This document shows, in pieces, positions 1 through 11,540 of a stretch of DNA of 64,000 nt. The stretch lies in the NCBI RefSeq assembly GCF_029784165.1, contig NC_073694.1, forward strand, positions 33,337,506-33,401,505, in the 5' to 3' direction. Position 1 is the first letter of the stretch. Each line of letters begins with the position of its first letter. Below the pieces are notes generated by a model. That model was not told the DNA's origin. It ran no database searches and saw only the letters and a program-made list of their open reading frames with translations. Both the position numbers and the translations under genes were made by a program. The stretch is from Wyeomyia smithii. Lineage: Eukaryota > Arthropoda > Insecta > Diptera > Culicidae.

Positions 1-257
1 TATTCACATGCCCCAGCTTCAAAATGCATATCAGTCCCAAAGTCTCTTTATTTTGAGCGATAAGTTACGAATGTGGCTTCAAAATACACCACTTGGAGAC
101 TATTAGCATGGAAGGTTGGCCAAATATTCGTTTTATTAAGGTGTACATTGTACAACCAATTTCATAGTTAACAATGGACCAGTATAAGTAGTTTTACCGT
201 GGAAGCATTTGACTCCTTTGAGTCAGTGTTGTAAATTTTTTAATACAGAATCAATAA

Positions 258-563
258 ATGCTAGCCTTGTTGATTCGAATCAGTGGGCACGATGATAATG
301 GCACTGCACTGAATTCATGCACACTGATTACAGAAAAAAAACAGCACAAACTGCTGTCCGAGGAAGACATTTCAGTGGAACGATTTAAAAAGTACCATGG
401 AAAACCGCGAGGAATTGCTGCGGAGAAAAAAACAGTGCTCTTGAATGTAATTTTCCCGGTAATCGCTGGCGAAAAATACCTTTTTTGGGAAGCACAATTA
501 AGTAAACTGCATGATAAACGAGACATTTTTGTTATAATATGCAAAAAAAAATTAACAAAATGA
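258..563 (+). CDS. Short coding-like ORF, unknown family
   Basis: This 101-residue open frame is not recognised. From about residue 20 it reads like real protein: mixed charged and hydrophobic residues, a Ser-Glu-Glu-Asp stretch, then a basic Lys-Lys-Tyr-His-Gly-Lys-Pro-Arg-Gly segment and a conserved-looking hydrophobic Ile-Phe-Pro-Val-Ile-Ala tail. A TTTTTTAATACAG tract lies just upstream of the ATG and could be a splice acceptor, so this might be an exon or a relic of a transposon gene. The opposite strand is also open here, which weakens the case. No neighbouring gene supports it. It could equally be a chance ORF. Confidence 0.22.
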   Translation: MLALLIRISGHDDNGTALNSCTLITEKKQHKLLSEEDISVERFKKYHGKPRGIAAEKKTVLLNVIFPVIAGEKYLFWEAQLSKLHDKRDIFVIICKKKLTK

Positions 564-600
564 AAATGATTTATGGTTACCTTATTCAGAAAGAAATTCA

Positions 601-2460
601 ATGGAATAAAATGAATATGGGTCTGTCAAAGTCGTTCCTAAAGTTCATAATCAGCGTCGTATTAATATATTTTTCTCTCAATTTCCCTCTTTTTCGTTCC
701 GAAAAACCGAATCACCAGCCTCCAGTTTTTCAAATCGTTTTTTTGTTCACACAAATCTTAAACAAGGAGACGAGATAACACAGTCATCCTGTGAGCAGTG
801 TCCTGTGCAAACAATAATAATGTGTACGCATGCTTCACCACGCCAGCGCATCGTCGTCACCGCCATCATTTCCATTAGCCGGATTTCGGTTCAATTTAGG
901 AAACGGCACGTCGCGGGAATAAATCACGCCCGAAAGTGCTGAATTGGTCCGTTACCAGAAATGACCAAACGATACACCCAGAGCAACATGTGCTCCCGAG
1001 TGCTGACCATCGCCGGTTCTGTGATATTACTGCATACTATAGCTATAGTATTTAGTTCGAGGAATCGATTCACTACCGAACCCTAACAGGAGTCATTTAG
1101 CGTGACGGTGGTGGTAGCAGAGTAAAACTTTACGAATTAAATTTCTACCGCCAATTTGTGCGGGCGAAACAATCGTTTTATTTGTCCTTCGGTAGTAATT
1201 CGATTCTAGTGGATAAATTTGTCCTTACCGGCTAAATAATAATTGCTAATTGATCCAGCAAGCTTACTAGCGAGATAGAAAGGTTAGTAAATAATTCAAT
1301 GCAACCAGAATGTCCTCTTACGGAAAGAAGTAGAGCGATACTATTCCCCGAACGCCTTCACGGATTGCACTCAATCAAACAGTTGTAGGAAAGCAATCAT
1401 TAGAGCATCTGTTTGTTGGCAGACATTCCGACTCGTGGACAAACAACGTCCGCAAGTCTTCCGCAGCTGTTCTGGATGTGCAAACGAACGGGAATTCAGA
1501 GTGCGAGTCCGCTATGCAGTGTGATGCAATATTTAAGACCATAACCGTTGGTTGGCACTCGGACATGATGCGCCTTTATGCCGATTTTTTGGATTCGTAT
1601 TTATATGCAGGACACTGAATCGAACACATGTGACAGCGAAAAAGCAGACTCGTATTGAAATGGTCGTCATTTCTATATTTTGCTGTAATTGGAGCGGAAA
1701 CGTCAGTGTGGCGAAAACCTAGTTTTTTTTTCGAAGGGAACAACTCAGAAAAAATTGAGTCTAGTTAGTTTCCCGGCCCGAAATCACACAGTCAAACTCA
1801 TCGCCGTCCTGGTGATTGATGTCGTACGTAAATGGAGCCGGTTGGCTTGTTCGGGGTCGGCTAATACAAGGCCATTCATCGGGTAGCGGGACAACACGTT
1901 TTGGCGATTTGTCTGGTTTCTGCCACCAGTCGCTCGCGTATTCATGATTTTGTCTCTCGTTTGTTTTTGTTTGCTTTGATTGTCAATTGATGGTGGTGTA
2001 AATCTTGGGATGAATTAATGACCAGCGATTGTGCTAAAATGTGATCTCCCGAGCTTGTCACTTGTCTCAGTGTTTGCTGTTGTTACAGTTTTAGGATGTT
2101 CTCGGCGTTTCATTGTTCTAGCTGGTGTTGTGTAAATATATTAGGGAATAACATTACCCTTGATTTAAATCTTTTGGTCTTTTTGTCAGTTATATACTAC
2201 AAGGCCAGCCAAAGAAACTATATTTGTACTGATTGTGTGTTACGAATACATATTAAAATCAGAAATGCTCTTAGTTATTATAATTCCTTGAACCAAGTTG
2301 TTTACCGCCTTGTTTGCTAGATACAAAGTTTTCTTCAGGGAATTGAAATCCTGGCGCGATATTAGCAAGACGCACGAGGTTTCGATAAGACTCCTTCCTC
2401 TGCACAAAAATAAGTCCCTTTAATAATAAAACTGCCGGAGTGAAACGTTTGTTGAGATCT
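601..2460. other. No gene recognised
   Basis: AT-rich to moderately GC-rich DNA. Short open frames occur on both strands, but none has recognisable motifs, and no clear repeat or RNA gene is seen. The part around 780-1130 is somewhat richer in CG dinucleotides than its surroundings. Confidence 0.5.
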
Positions 2461-2462
2461 CG

Positions 2463-2800
2463 CTATGGAATTATTGTAATTGAGGATATTAGTAGGAAGG
2501 AAAGGGGCTTGGTATAGCAGAAACGGAAGGGCAGAAACTTACACACAGGCACGGATATAATTATAAGCATGTCACTTACATTCAATAGTGATATCGCCAA
2601 TAATATGAACTGCGGAGTACAAAAATCATCAGGGCAATAGTCCATGACAGTCCATACAATGAAATAACTGCTCGGGTTTATACAGAACGTTATTCGTACC
2701 TCTCCCCCTATCATATGAAACAATTTGTAACACTTGAGTGTAAAACCTATCCCTCCTAAGAGCGTAATGAAAGTTCTGGAGGCCACCTTAATCACTTATC
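2463..2800 (+). repeat. Degenerate interspersed repeat, related to 53.7 kb
   Basis: The text around 2540-2620 (ACACAGGCACGGATATAATT, then AAGC, TGTCAC and an AATA-rich run) resembles 53750-53825 in order and spacing. I infer that both are decayed members of one dispersed family. No coding content is evident. Confidence 0.3.
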
Positions 2801-2949
2801 GAGGCTTATGCTCGGTTAGCGGGTTAAAAATTTTGATAAAGCTTGAATTAGTTGGGAATATTATTGGCATCATTAAAAATTTGGTTTCTTGAAACGTTAG
2901 TTCCCTAAATTTACAGGCTAAGGTTTTTTTGAGAGACTTTTTGAAAAGA

Positions 2950-3064
2950 TTACTAGCTTGGGATCTCGCAGTTGGCCTCGAGGTTCGAGTCTTGGCTCCA
3001 AAAAGACTGGACTAACTGACTGACTGACTGACTGACAGATAGACAGACAGACAGACAGACAGAA
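2950..3064 (+). repeat. tRNA-like SINE fragment with tetranucleotide tail
   Basis: GGTTCGAGTCTTGG near 2980 matches a pol III B box, and the TGGCTCCAAAAAGACTGG that follows resembles the region after the B box in the SINE at 10.5 kb. A (CTGA)n then (CAGA)n microsatellite (about 3016-3062) follows directly, as often seen at SINE 3' ends. The A box is not convincing, so this is a decayed copy, not a tRNA gene. Confidence 0.4.
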
Positions 3065-3065
3065 A

Positions 3066-5990
3066 CGGCCAAAGTGAAATTTAATGAAAGTCTTGTTTGA
3101 GTCATCGATGTATAAACACATGCTTCTTTAGTCTCCGGAAACGACTTTCCATCATGGTGACAACGGTGGGATTTCTCAGTCAACTGTAGCGAAATAACTA
3201 CTAAATAAGCAATAAAGAGAAAAAAATGGAAAATATATGTAAGTAAATCGCGTGGATCACGAATTGCAGGATTTCAATTGAGGCTGAAATTTAATCGAAA
3301 ATGTGCAACTGGTTATATTTTTTTTGGTAAATTAACACCTTTCATACCTAATCAATATAAATATTCTTTACTTTCATTAAATTTGATTTCCCAGGAAAGT
3401 TCAAGAGAAGAGTTTCGCAGTTCTCGATTACACAATATGTTCACGAAAAAATTAAAAAGAATCCGAATATTACTGTTCAACATATTTTTCTCGGAAAGAA
3501 AGGTAGAACACCGAAAATAGTTTGGTCCGTCCAAAATTGCAGAAACTAGGTAATCATAGTGAAAACGAACTTCAATGTCAACTAATAACTTGCAGCATTT
3601 GAGCCAAAGGTACAAAATCACAAAGTCATACTCCAGCGCTACTTTTACTCTGCTGTCATCTTCCAGGAATCCATTAAACTTACGTTACTGTTCCGATACG
3701 ATAGCTCAACGTGCCTTATCGTAATGTAATAAAGTTTGACAGTCGTGAAGAAGGCATCGGGTTGTTTCCCTTTTTTTTTTCATGTAGAAACAGTAAAATC
3801 GGTTCCAAACTCAAATCCAAATCATTTACGCGAATCTATTAAGACGCGGTCGATATTTTGATAGCATGAGAAGCGTTTTTTTTTGCTACGTGTGCTATTT
3901 CATGTGCCGTTTTGGAGCAAGTTCGTACAGTTTTATTTAATGTTACAGAGTAGAACATTCAGATTACGGAGCGTAAAACGTTTATTGCACTGATTTATGC
4001 CGTTGCATCGTAATTCACTATGTGAATCACAAACAATAAAGTTGCACACTGTGGGAGTTTTCTTTTCGAATAATTCCCCAACAAAGCAGAAGATAGAAGT
4101 TTGCTGATTCTGATACTGCAGATGTGATTTATTCCCCTCTCAAAGATAGTGTTGAGTTAAACAGGACGTTAACATATTCCCAAAAACAACTTTCTACTTT
4201 AGCTGCGAAAGGCGCAAATCATTCTATTAATCGCAAGTTCCCGCCTGTTTTTCGGCGCCCAAAGTTAGCCTAGCTCCGTCGCATTTTAATAGATTTCTTT
4301 AAGTAGTTTTTCTCCTTACATCAAATACCATTGTAGGCACGAAAATCCAGCCCCATTTATTTCCTCGCATCCTTTTCCTCGTAGTCCCGTCTGACCCCGT
4401 TAGTTTTTTTCTGCCATATTCTTAACGCAAGCTGAGCATTCAGAAAGACGAACCCATTTGGATACGCTTGAGGCATACGATAGTATCGTATAGATACGAT
4501 TACTACCATTAGCCTTGGTTTGGTTCCTCCCTGACAGCCGCACACCCCGCTAGACTGGCAGCAGGAAATCAAAAGGCGCCCCACACACTCTAGGTGGCGA
4601 GCGATGAATAGAGATACAAAACGAAACAGATTCCACTCGAATCCCCCAACCGTGACGTCTGCTTCTTTCTGCCAGCAGTTTTCCTTTCTATGAGAAAAGC
4701 GAAGTATCGTTTTGCGGGTTTTTTGTTTTGCTTCAATATTCGGCGCGCGCGACCTATCCTTCGGAAGTTCTTTGTTTGGGAGCGAAACTTTTCCATCATG
4801 GTTCGTATTAAAGTAGAGGCGCAGTTTGGTGTTTCGTAACATGCTTCATGGGGATTTTTTTTTCTTCTTTCTCGTCTGCATAATGGCCACAGGCGGGAAC
4901 TCTCCAGCAGCTGTTTTGCGGTGAGCGACTACCCCACTGAGAACGGATGTAGCGGAATGCTCTTCGTTCTGAGAGCGCCCCATCGGAATGGGGTTCTCTC
5001 GAGTGCATTGGCACCTGTTATTTGAATTTTACGGCATTTATGTTTTGCTTCATGTCAGTCAGCAATATGGTAGGAGCCGAGGGTTTTGGAGCGAAGTTTC
5101 AATAAGCCAATTTATTTGATTGAGATACGAGCTTTCTCCATGCATTTATAAGAACTGAGGTTGTTTGATGGAGGCGCTTGGTCGATTTCCTCTAAGTGCA
5201 GTGCGATGGGACCAGTTGGCTATATTTCTTTAGATACAAGTTCAAATCGAAATGCTTATGCAGAGTTTCTATGGAACTTTTGTTTCATCTCAAACCGGAT
5301 ATGTTATCTTACATTACTGCTAAGAGGCGACCGTCCGCTAGTAAAAATAGCCTCCCAAGAGCTCACCGACACTGACAGAAACGGAAAATCGGCTGCTGCT
5401 GCTGCCGCTGAAAGGTGGCTGTCCGTCGTACCGTCCACTAGTAATATGATTTGTTTGAGCTAAAGCGGACTCTTGTATAGCCCGAACACTTTGCAAAAAT
5501 CTCAACTCGCTACTCTTTTTTGCCACTTCTTTTTATTATGGCTTTAAATACATAATGTGTAGAAATAAACTGTTAAATTATTTAAAAAAACTTAGACTCC
5601 AAAAACATATTCATACTAATTTCAGGCGTTCTTTTGTTCTTTTGTTCTTTTTAAATTTAAAAATAATAATTCCCTTTTTCAGCAAATTAGTATATTTTGG
5701 TTAATTAGAGGTAGACAGTGTGTGCAGCTGGCGAAACGAAAAATAAGCGAACCGAAAAAATGATACAAACTTGGAAAAATATACCGCATCCAGGCGGGAC
5801 TTAACCCTACAATCTCCTTGTCTCCAGCATGGCGACTTGACCATTTAAACTACTGGGACGGTGGCACTGCTCCACAATCTGTATTCGTATCACATTCCAC
5901 TGCAGACTTATTCTGAAAAACGATGAAATAGTTATTGTAAAGCATGTTTTCCAACCACCATTTTATGAGATAACTTCCAAAATGTTTTCG
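3066..5990. other. No gene recognised
   Basis: AT-rich DNA. The part at about 4240-5030 is GC-richer and holds a 161-residue open frame on the minus strand (4357-4842) without recognisable domains. A short TTGTTCTT-type triple repeat lies near 5632-5652. I see no RNA gene, splice pattern or mobile element with clear ends. Confidence 0.45.
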
Positions 5991-5997
5991 ACACATC

Positions 5998-6228
5998 CAG
6001 GCCCGGATTTAAGGGGGAGGGGGGGGGAAGAGGGCAAATGCCTCGGGCCTTCCGACTCAAGGGGCCCCCCGAGTTCTAGGCCAGACGTGAAGACAGAGCG
6101 GTGATCTTTTTTTTTTTGCTCGCCACCTTCCAGCGGGGGGTGGAAATGTTCTTACCTCTATTTTGTAAGAATAGAGGACCCCACGAAAATATCTTCTCCG
6201 GGCCCCCCACCACCTAAAGTCGGCCCTG
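5998..6228. mobile_element. hAT-like MITE (CAGGSCCG ends)
   Basis: The left end CAGGCCCGGATTTAAGGGGG and the right end read on the other strand, CAGGGCCGACTTTAGGTGG, are matching terminal inverted repeats of about 20 bp. G-runs lie inside the left end and C-runs inside the right end. Ends of this kind (CAGGGCCGG, GGGCCCC inside) are typical of non-autonomous hAT elements in animals. The 231-bp body has no coding capacity. An 8-bp target duplication expected for hAT is not evident, so it is old or the ends are slightly misplaced. Confidence 0.55.
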
Positions 6229-6713
6229 TACAAAAAATTTTGTTTTTTTGGTACTTAACTTTTAGTAGTTTAATTTTACCAGAAACGTTGTTCTAAAGAA
6301 GCATTGAGACATACGAAAAACACATTTTTGTCGAGTTCTTAAAGTTATCGAAAAAATAAAGTAAAATATGCTATAACTTTGTAAAGAAAAGTTTTGAAGA
6401 TGTGTGGTATGTGGCGATGTTGTGTGTTATGTTCGTCATATTGTTCCGAAGACACCATTATGGTAAAAAAAAGGTAAAAGGCACTGTGGAATTAAGTTCC
6501 ACTTTTCGCACAGTGGTCTAAACTGTACACTGGTGACACGAGGTCTTTTAAAATAGATATTTTCATGTCTAAATGACTGTCAGTAGTGAAAAAAAAAAGA
6601 TATTTTTTCAGAGTCTGTGTCGTAAATTGCTGTTTTTTGGTTGATGAATAACAACACTGGTTGACTAAAGTGAAAAACAAGTTGTTCTAAAGCTCAAAAT
6701 AGTTCTTCTTAAA
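6229..6713. other. No gene recognised
   Basis: AT-rich DNA. A short imperfect hairpin with CACTGTG and CACAGTG arms lies near 6482-6514. Nothing else is supported. Confidence 0.45.
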
Positions 6714-6902
6714 AGATGATTTTTTTTCCAACCATTCCTGTGAATTTTCGTACCCTCAGCGTACGCAGAGGTAGTAATTGTTTGCCGGGTTTGTCGCCTG
6801 ACTTTGGCTTAAGGGAAAACTCATTTAAGTTTCTGAAAAAGTAATTTTCACTAGGGGCACCAAAATTCACAGGAATCGTTAAAAAGCTATAATCTTTCAT
6901 TT
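6714..6902. mobile_element. Small TIR element, copy 1 (CCATTCCTGTGAATTTT ends)
   Basis: CCATTCCTGTGAATTTTCG near 6733 is answered by CGAAAATTCACAGGAATSG-type sequence near 6868-6885 in inverted orientation. The inverted match extends outward through AAAGAT, giving TIRs of about 35-38 bp on a body of about 190 bp. A second copy in the same orientation lies at 41180-41406. There is no coding capacity, so this is a MITE of unassigned superfamily. Confidence 0.55.
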
Positions 6903-7609
6903 TTTTAGTTTGAGCTCTAGGGTAAATCCTCTGTTTACCAGTGTGATATTCTATTATTTTCATTAAAATATTTTATTACAGTCTGTGGTAGAATAAAGAA
7001 AAACATTTTTACTATACCGTGCGGGACCGAAATCCGCACACCCTGTAGATTTAATGCAATTTCTCATAACAGAAAAGTTGATATATAAACAATAATAACT
7101 GAGTCATAACAAACTTAACATTGCCATAATATCCGCGTTGAAATTAAATCAATAGGCTCGGAAACAAAAATATTAAATATAAAAATTTGTCCGCGTGCTC
7201 TTCAAACGTGTTGTTTCTGTTTTGTTCTAAAACTAATTTTAGAGTGCATTCACTGTGATTTCAATGATTTCATAGTTGCAAATCGATCTGAGAGGCAAGC
7301 ATTAATAAAGCAGCAAAGTAATAAAGAAGATGTCTGCTGTCCGCGGGTCTGTTAAGCTACTAGTGGCACCGTCGGTAAAAACGTGCTGTTTTGCAAACAA
7401 AGAATTTGTCATGATTTTGAACAATACGTAAAGTCAACTTGAACCATTTTTAAAATAAAAAAAAAGAACTGAATAAAATCAACATGCATTGAACCCGAAT
7501 GGATTTTTTTAAAATTTATTTGGTTTATTCAGAAAAACCAAATTGATTTAAATCACTGTTTGGACACAGTGTAGAAAGTAAGAATAAATCGTAGGCGTTG
7601 AAAATAATA
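6903..7609. other. No gene; repeat-end motif near 7015
   Basis: AT-rich DNA. TACCGTGCGGGACCGAAATC at about 7015 is nearly the inverse of the motif near 16634-16658 (ATTTCGGGTCCGCACGGTAA), so a dispersed repeat end is likely. No gene is visible. Confidence 0.4.
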
Positions 7610-7647
7610 CAGGTCGGACTCGATTATCCGGAACATCAAAAAAGTAG

Positions 7648-9630
7648 GAGGTTGTATCCAAGACACGATCGCATGACTGACGTAGAACTACGCACACTAT
7701 TAACAAATGCATTGTTGTAGGTGTTTCATTAATGAGTCATAAAGTCTACTAATGCTTGCTTTGTGTTGCCTCAACAGTGGGGTAATAAATACACTGAAAA
7801 CACGAGCTGTAAAAGCTGTTTCACATTCTGTAAATCAGACGGCTGCTACGGATTTAAATTGCTACTATCCAGCACAGATTGCTCGCTTGAGCTGTCAAAA
7901 AATTATTAACCTTCAAATATTTGTTTATTTGCCTTGAGAAAAGCATTTTGCTGCTCAAAATTGGATTTGCTGATGGCAACCTTTATGCTGCCTCAGTAGT
8001 GGGGCAATAACGGCGGTCTGACGACACACGCTGAGAAGCGAGAAGAATTGCGCTGCTCCTGAGATATGGTGATCAACCACCGGGCAAGTTATTTGTTCAG
8101 TTTTATTGATTTTTGTACACAGCGAATAAACACCGATGGTGCTCTCACACACGCAACTATTTTAACCCGTATCGTGTTGCGGTTTGTAACCATCAAGCGA
8201 TTTCGTTTGCTCGCTGTTGCGTGTTGCATCGTGTTGCAATTGAGCAGCTGGGAGACGACGAAATTCTGTTCATGCTGATTGATTGAATCGACTTCAATTT
8301 ATTCCTGTAAAGTCGAATCAATCACCTTTGTTAAGGCGTTCAAACAGAACAGGGCAGTTTGTTGTTCAAAATTGGTAATGCTGATCGCAGCCTTTGTGCT
8401 GCCACAACAGTGGGGGAAATAACAAAATAGAGTAAAAATTAGACAACTACAACAGAATTCGAATGCTAGGATCCCGCGCAGAATGTCTGCTTGTGTTGAT
8501 GCCAGAAAATTATTAACCTTCAATTACTTGTTTATTGCCTTGAAAAAGGCATTTTGTGCTGGGAGACGACGAAATTCTGTTAATGCTGATTGATTGAATC
8601 GACTTTATATTAGCTCTGCATATTCGAATTAACTGCCTTTGTGAATGCGTTCTAACAGGGCAGTTTGTTATTCAAAATCGGTTATGTTGATCGCAGCCTT
8701 TGTGCTGCCCCAACAGTGGGGGTATTAACTAAATAAACTACAACAGAATTTGATTGCTAGGATCCCGCGAAGAATGTTTGCTTGTGTTGATGCTAGGAAA
8801 TTTTCACCCTTCAATTACTTGTTTATTTGCCTTGAAAAAAGGCATTTTGCTGTTCAAAATCGGTTGCTGATTGCAACCTTTGTGCTGCCCCAACAGTGGG
8901 GAAGTTAAGATACACGGACAACATGCACTGTGGAAGCTATTTAACCTTCTGTAAATTAGACGGCCGCGACAGATGCAACTGCTAGAATCCGCACAGAATG
9001 CTTGCTTACGTTGTCAAAAGTTATTAACTTTCAATGACTTGTTTATTTGCCTTGAAAAAAGGCATTTTGCTGTTCAAAATTGGATTTGGTGATGACGATC
9101 TTCATGCTGCCTAACACGGGGGAATAATGGCAGTCTGGCGACACACGCTGAGAAGAACCGCGCTGCTCCTGAGACGTGGTGACCAACCACAGGGCTAGTG
9201 CTGCTGCTAAGGAAGGACGACTGCTGTTGACAACTTGTCGCTGTCCATTATTATGAGCGGCTTCGGCTGAAACAGGCTCTTATATAGGTCGAATAGCATG
9301 TTTTCAATTGCAAGGTATATGGTTCTGTCGACCGTGCTTGGGAAGCAATTATATAACGACCAATCAGAGGACGTAGTTTTCGTTTAAACAAGGCTTGACA
9401 ATTATCAATAGTACAATTGTTTGCATAATCGATCAACAATTTTATACATTTGGGTGGATGCGTGTATAATATTCCAAACAATTGCTGCAAAAATGAAGGA
9501 AATCGGTTGAAAACAAACCGATTTATAAGCATTCAAAAAGGGACATATTTCGTCCCCTTTTCGTTAATAGTTTTCCTATTTACATCCTTATGTGGTAGGC
9601 TAAAGAAAAACGTAGTTCTACGTCAAAAAT
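7648..9630 (+). mobile_element. Family X element inserted in a pogo-like MITE
   Basis: The sequence between the two halves of the MITE starts with AGGTTGTATCCAAGACACGA and GACGTAGAACTACG, and ends with AAACGTAGTTCTACGTC. The same signatures flank the 887-bp insertion at 44819-45705. The right 350 bp carries TTATATAGG (about 9280), TCTGTCGACCG (about 9325) and CGACCAATCAGAGG (about 9357), all shared with that copy. The middle is a tandem-like array. No protein is encoded, so it is non-autonomous. Its exact ends and superfamily are not resolved. Confidence 0.55.
7750..9140 (+). repeat. Irregular tandem array inside family X
   Basis: A TTTGTGCTGCCCCAACAGTG-type block recurs near 7758, 7980, 8391, 8698, 8879 and 9101, so spacing varies from about 180 to 410 bp. 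Units share TTGTTTATTTGCCTTGA, a GGCATTTTGCTGTTCAAAAT block and a GCTAGGATCCCGC block. Length differences come from units lacking one or other block. This is an internally amplified non-coding core. Confidence 0.6.
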
Positions 9631-10032
9631 TTACAGATTTTTCCAGATAATCGAATCACACAAAAAATACTGAAATTTTATGATTAACGAACATAAAAAG
9701 AATATTTCTTTTCTTCATTTTACTTGTATGGTGCAGTGGCGTAACCAGAAGTTATTTTTGAGGCGAAAACGGGAATAATCTGGAGAAGCAAAAAAAATTA
9801 ATTGGACATTGATTATTTCCACTCAATTCGAACATGTACCAAACATGCCGGAAGTGACTTAAATGGTAACAAATATGCCAGAAGGGATGGTAAAGACAAC
9901 ATTTCGGAATAGAAATTGAAAACGGACACCAAAAAAAAAAAAAAATTCCGGATAATCGAATTCCGGAAAATCGAGTTTCCGGATTATCGAGTCTCCGGAT
10001 AATCGAGTCTCCAGATAATCGAGTACGACCTG

Positions 10033-10490
10033 TAATTACACATTTTAAAAAATATCTAATGTTTGCCAGAAATCTAAAATATACTGTTCATTTAGAGAAA
10101 TTAAAAAAGTCAGATCATTAACATCAACAGCAGAAGCAAAACATTCAACTAAGGGAATTCTTTAAATTCATCTGGGCGTTAATAGATAGAAATGCATAAA
10201 ATTAAATAAGGCGATAAGGAAAATGGAAACGAAATGATTGAAATGGAGATATTGAAAAACTATAAATTTTATCAAATTTTAATGAATAAGTAAATTATCA
10301 AATTGGTTGTAGGATTAATCGAGCAAAATCGTGCCGAATGATCTGGAAATTCGCAACAATTTTATCGACCATATTGGAATGAAACTTTGCATACGGCTAA
10401 GCAAAGTTAGTATTTTTCACAGCTGGAGAAAGTTTTTAGACCCATGAGATATTTTTATTTTTAAGCATTCTTAGCATCTTAGCTGAGCTC
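10033..10490. other. No gene recognised
   Basis: AT-rich DNA between the pogo-like MITE and the SINE. No repeat end or coding signal is evident. Confidence 0.45.
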
Positions 10491-10492
10491 TC

Positions 10493-10600
10493 CCAGATGG
10501 TCTCGAGGTATGATGCTGGCCTAACAAGCTAATCGTCGTAGATTCGAGTCTCGGCTCGGGAGAGACTGTTAGTGTCAGTAGGATCGTAGCTTAGTAGGAT
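10493..10600 (+). repeat. Feilai-like tRNA SINE, 5' part
   Basis: The block TGGTCTCGAGGTATGATGCT, then a GATTCGAGTCT B box at 10541-10551 and GGGAGAGACTGTTAGTGTCA, is a tRNA-derived SINE head. It matches the copies at 40652-40853 (minus) and 58456-58668 (plus). It resembles the Aedes SINE family Feilai. The copy stops after GGATCGTAGC and lacks the tRNA-unrelated tail of the other two, so it is 3'-truncated. Confidence 0.7.
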
Positions 10601-10899
10601 CGTATTTTTTTCATACGCGGATTTCGGTTATTCTTCCGGAATTTACGCGGTTTCTTTTTCCGCGATACGTATCCCCTGCGTAAAAAGCGACTTTTTTGTA
10701 CTAGAGAATTACTCATGCCTTGTGAAAAATATACACCGTTAAGAAAAAGACCTAAATTAATCCACCTAGCGGTCAGACCCAGCCTTTCCAATTCAATTTT
10801 TCATTTGTAAAAATAGATTTACATGACCGCTTCAATCCAATAAATGTATATTCACTCTTTAGGTTCTAAAATATTGATGTTGTAATCTTTACATATAAA

Positions 10900-11540
10900 A
10901 ATGCAGTCAAGTCTGTCTGTCTGTCTGATCCATATAGGCACGAAAACTACCGAACCGATCGACGTGAAAATTTGTATGTAGGGGTTTTTGGTGCCGATAA
11001 AGGTTCCTATGATAATTTGAGACCCCTCCCTCTTCTGGAAGGGAGGAGTCCCATACAAATGAAACATAAATTTCTGCACAACTCAAGAACAAACCAAGCA
11101 AATGAAACCGAATTTGGCATGTGGATGTTTTAAGGGGTAACTAATATGTCCATAATAGTTGGATGAAACACAAATTTGTGCAAATCTCGAGAACTAATCA
11201 ACCAAATGGAACAAAATTTGGCAGGTACATGTTTTTAGTGGTAACAAATATGTACATAATGGTTTGAAACCCGACTCCCTCTTCTATAAGGGAGGGATCC
11301 CATGAAAATGAAACACAAACTTCGCACAGCTCAAGAACCAATCAAGAAAATACAACCAAATTTGGTATGTGAATGTTTTTAGAGGTAACAAATATGTCCA
11401 TAATGGTTTGACGCCCCTCCCTCTTCTGGAAGTACATGTTTCTTCACAAATTTCTGCACATCTCGTGAACTAATCAACTAAATGGAACCATATTGGTAGG
11501 TGAATGTTTTTAGTGGTAACAAATATGTTCCATAATCGAC
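10900..11540 (+). repeat. Tandem array of about 110-130 bp units
   Basis: It opens with (GTCT)n near 10911. Then a block holding CCCTCCCTCTTCTGGAAG, ACACAAATTTCTGCACA, CTCGAGAACTAATCAACCAA, and GGTAACAAATATGTCCATAA recurs about four times, with some units lacking the CCCTCCC part. Units differ by substitutions and short deletions, so this is an old array. Confidence 0.6.

Larger units (their letters stand above)
7610..10032. mobile_element. pogo-like MITE copy A, split by a family X insertion
   Basis: The element begins CAGGTCGGACTCGATTATCC at 7610 and ends with the inverted counterpart (GATAATCGAGTACGACCTG) at 10032. TA flanks both ends, as expected of a pogo/Tc1-type TA duplication. The right end carries several tandem near-copies of CCGGATAATCGA. 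The parts at 7610-7647 and about 9630-10032 match the uninterrupted 400-bp copy at 28510-28909 (shared CGAATCACACAAAAA, GGCGTAACCAGAAGTTA and GACACCAAAAAA segments). The 2-kb middle is a separate insertion. Confidence 0.7.

Noticed and set aside
4357..4842. 161-residue minus-strand ORF as a host gene
   Set aside because: No recognisable domain, no supporting splice pattern and biased basic composition; treated as chance.
10498..10560. tRNA gene at 10.5, 40.8 or 58.5 kb
   Set aside because: A B box is present, but no cloverleaf or anticodon stem is convincing, and shared non-tRNA tails show these are SINEs.
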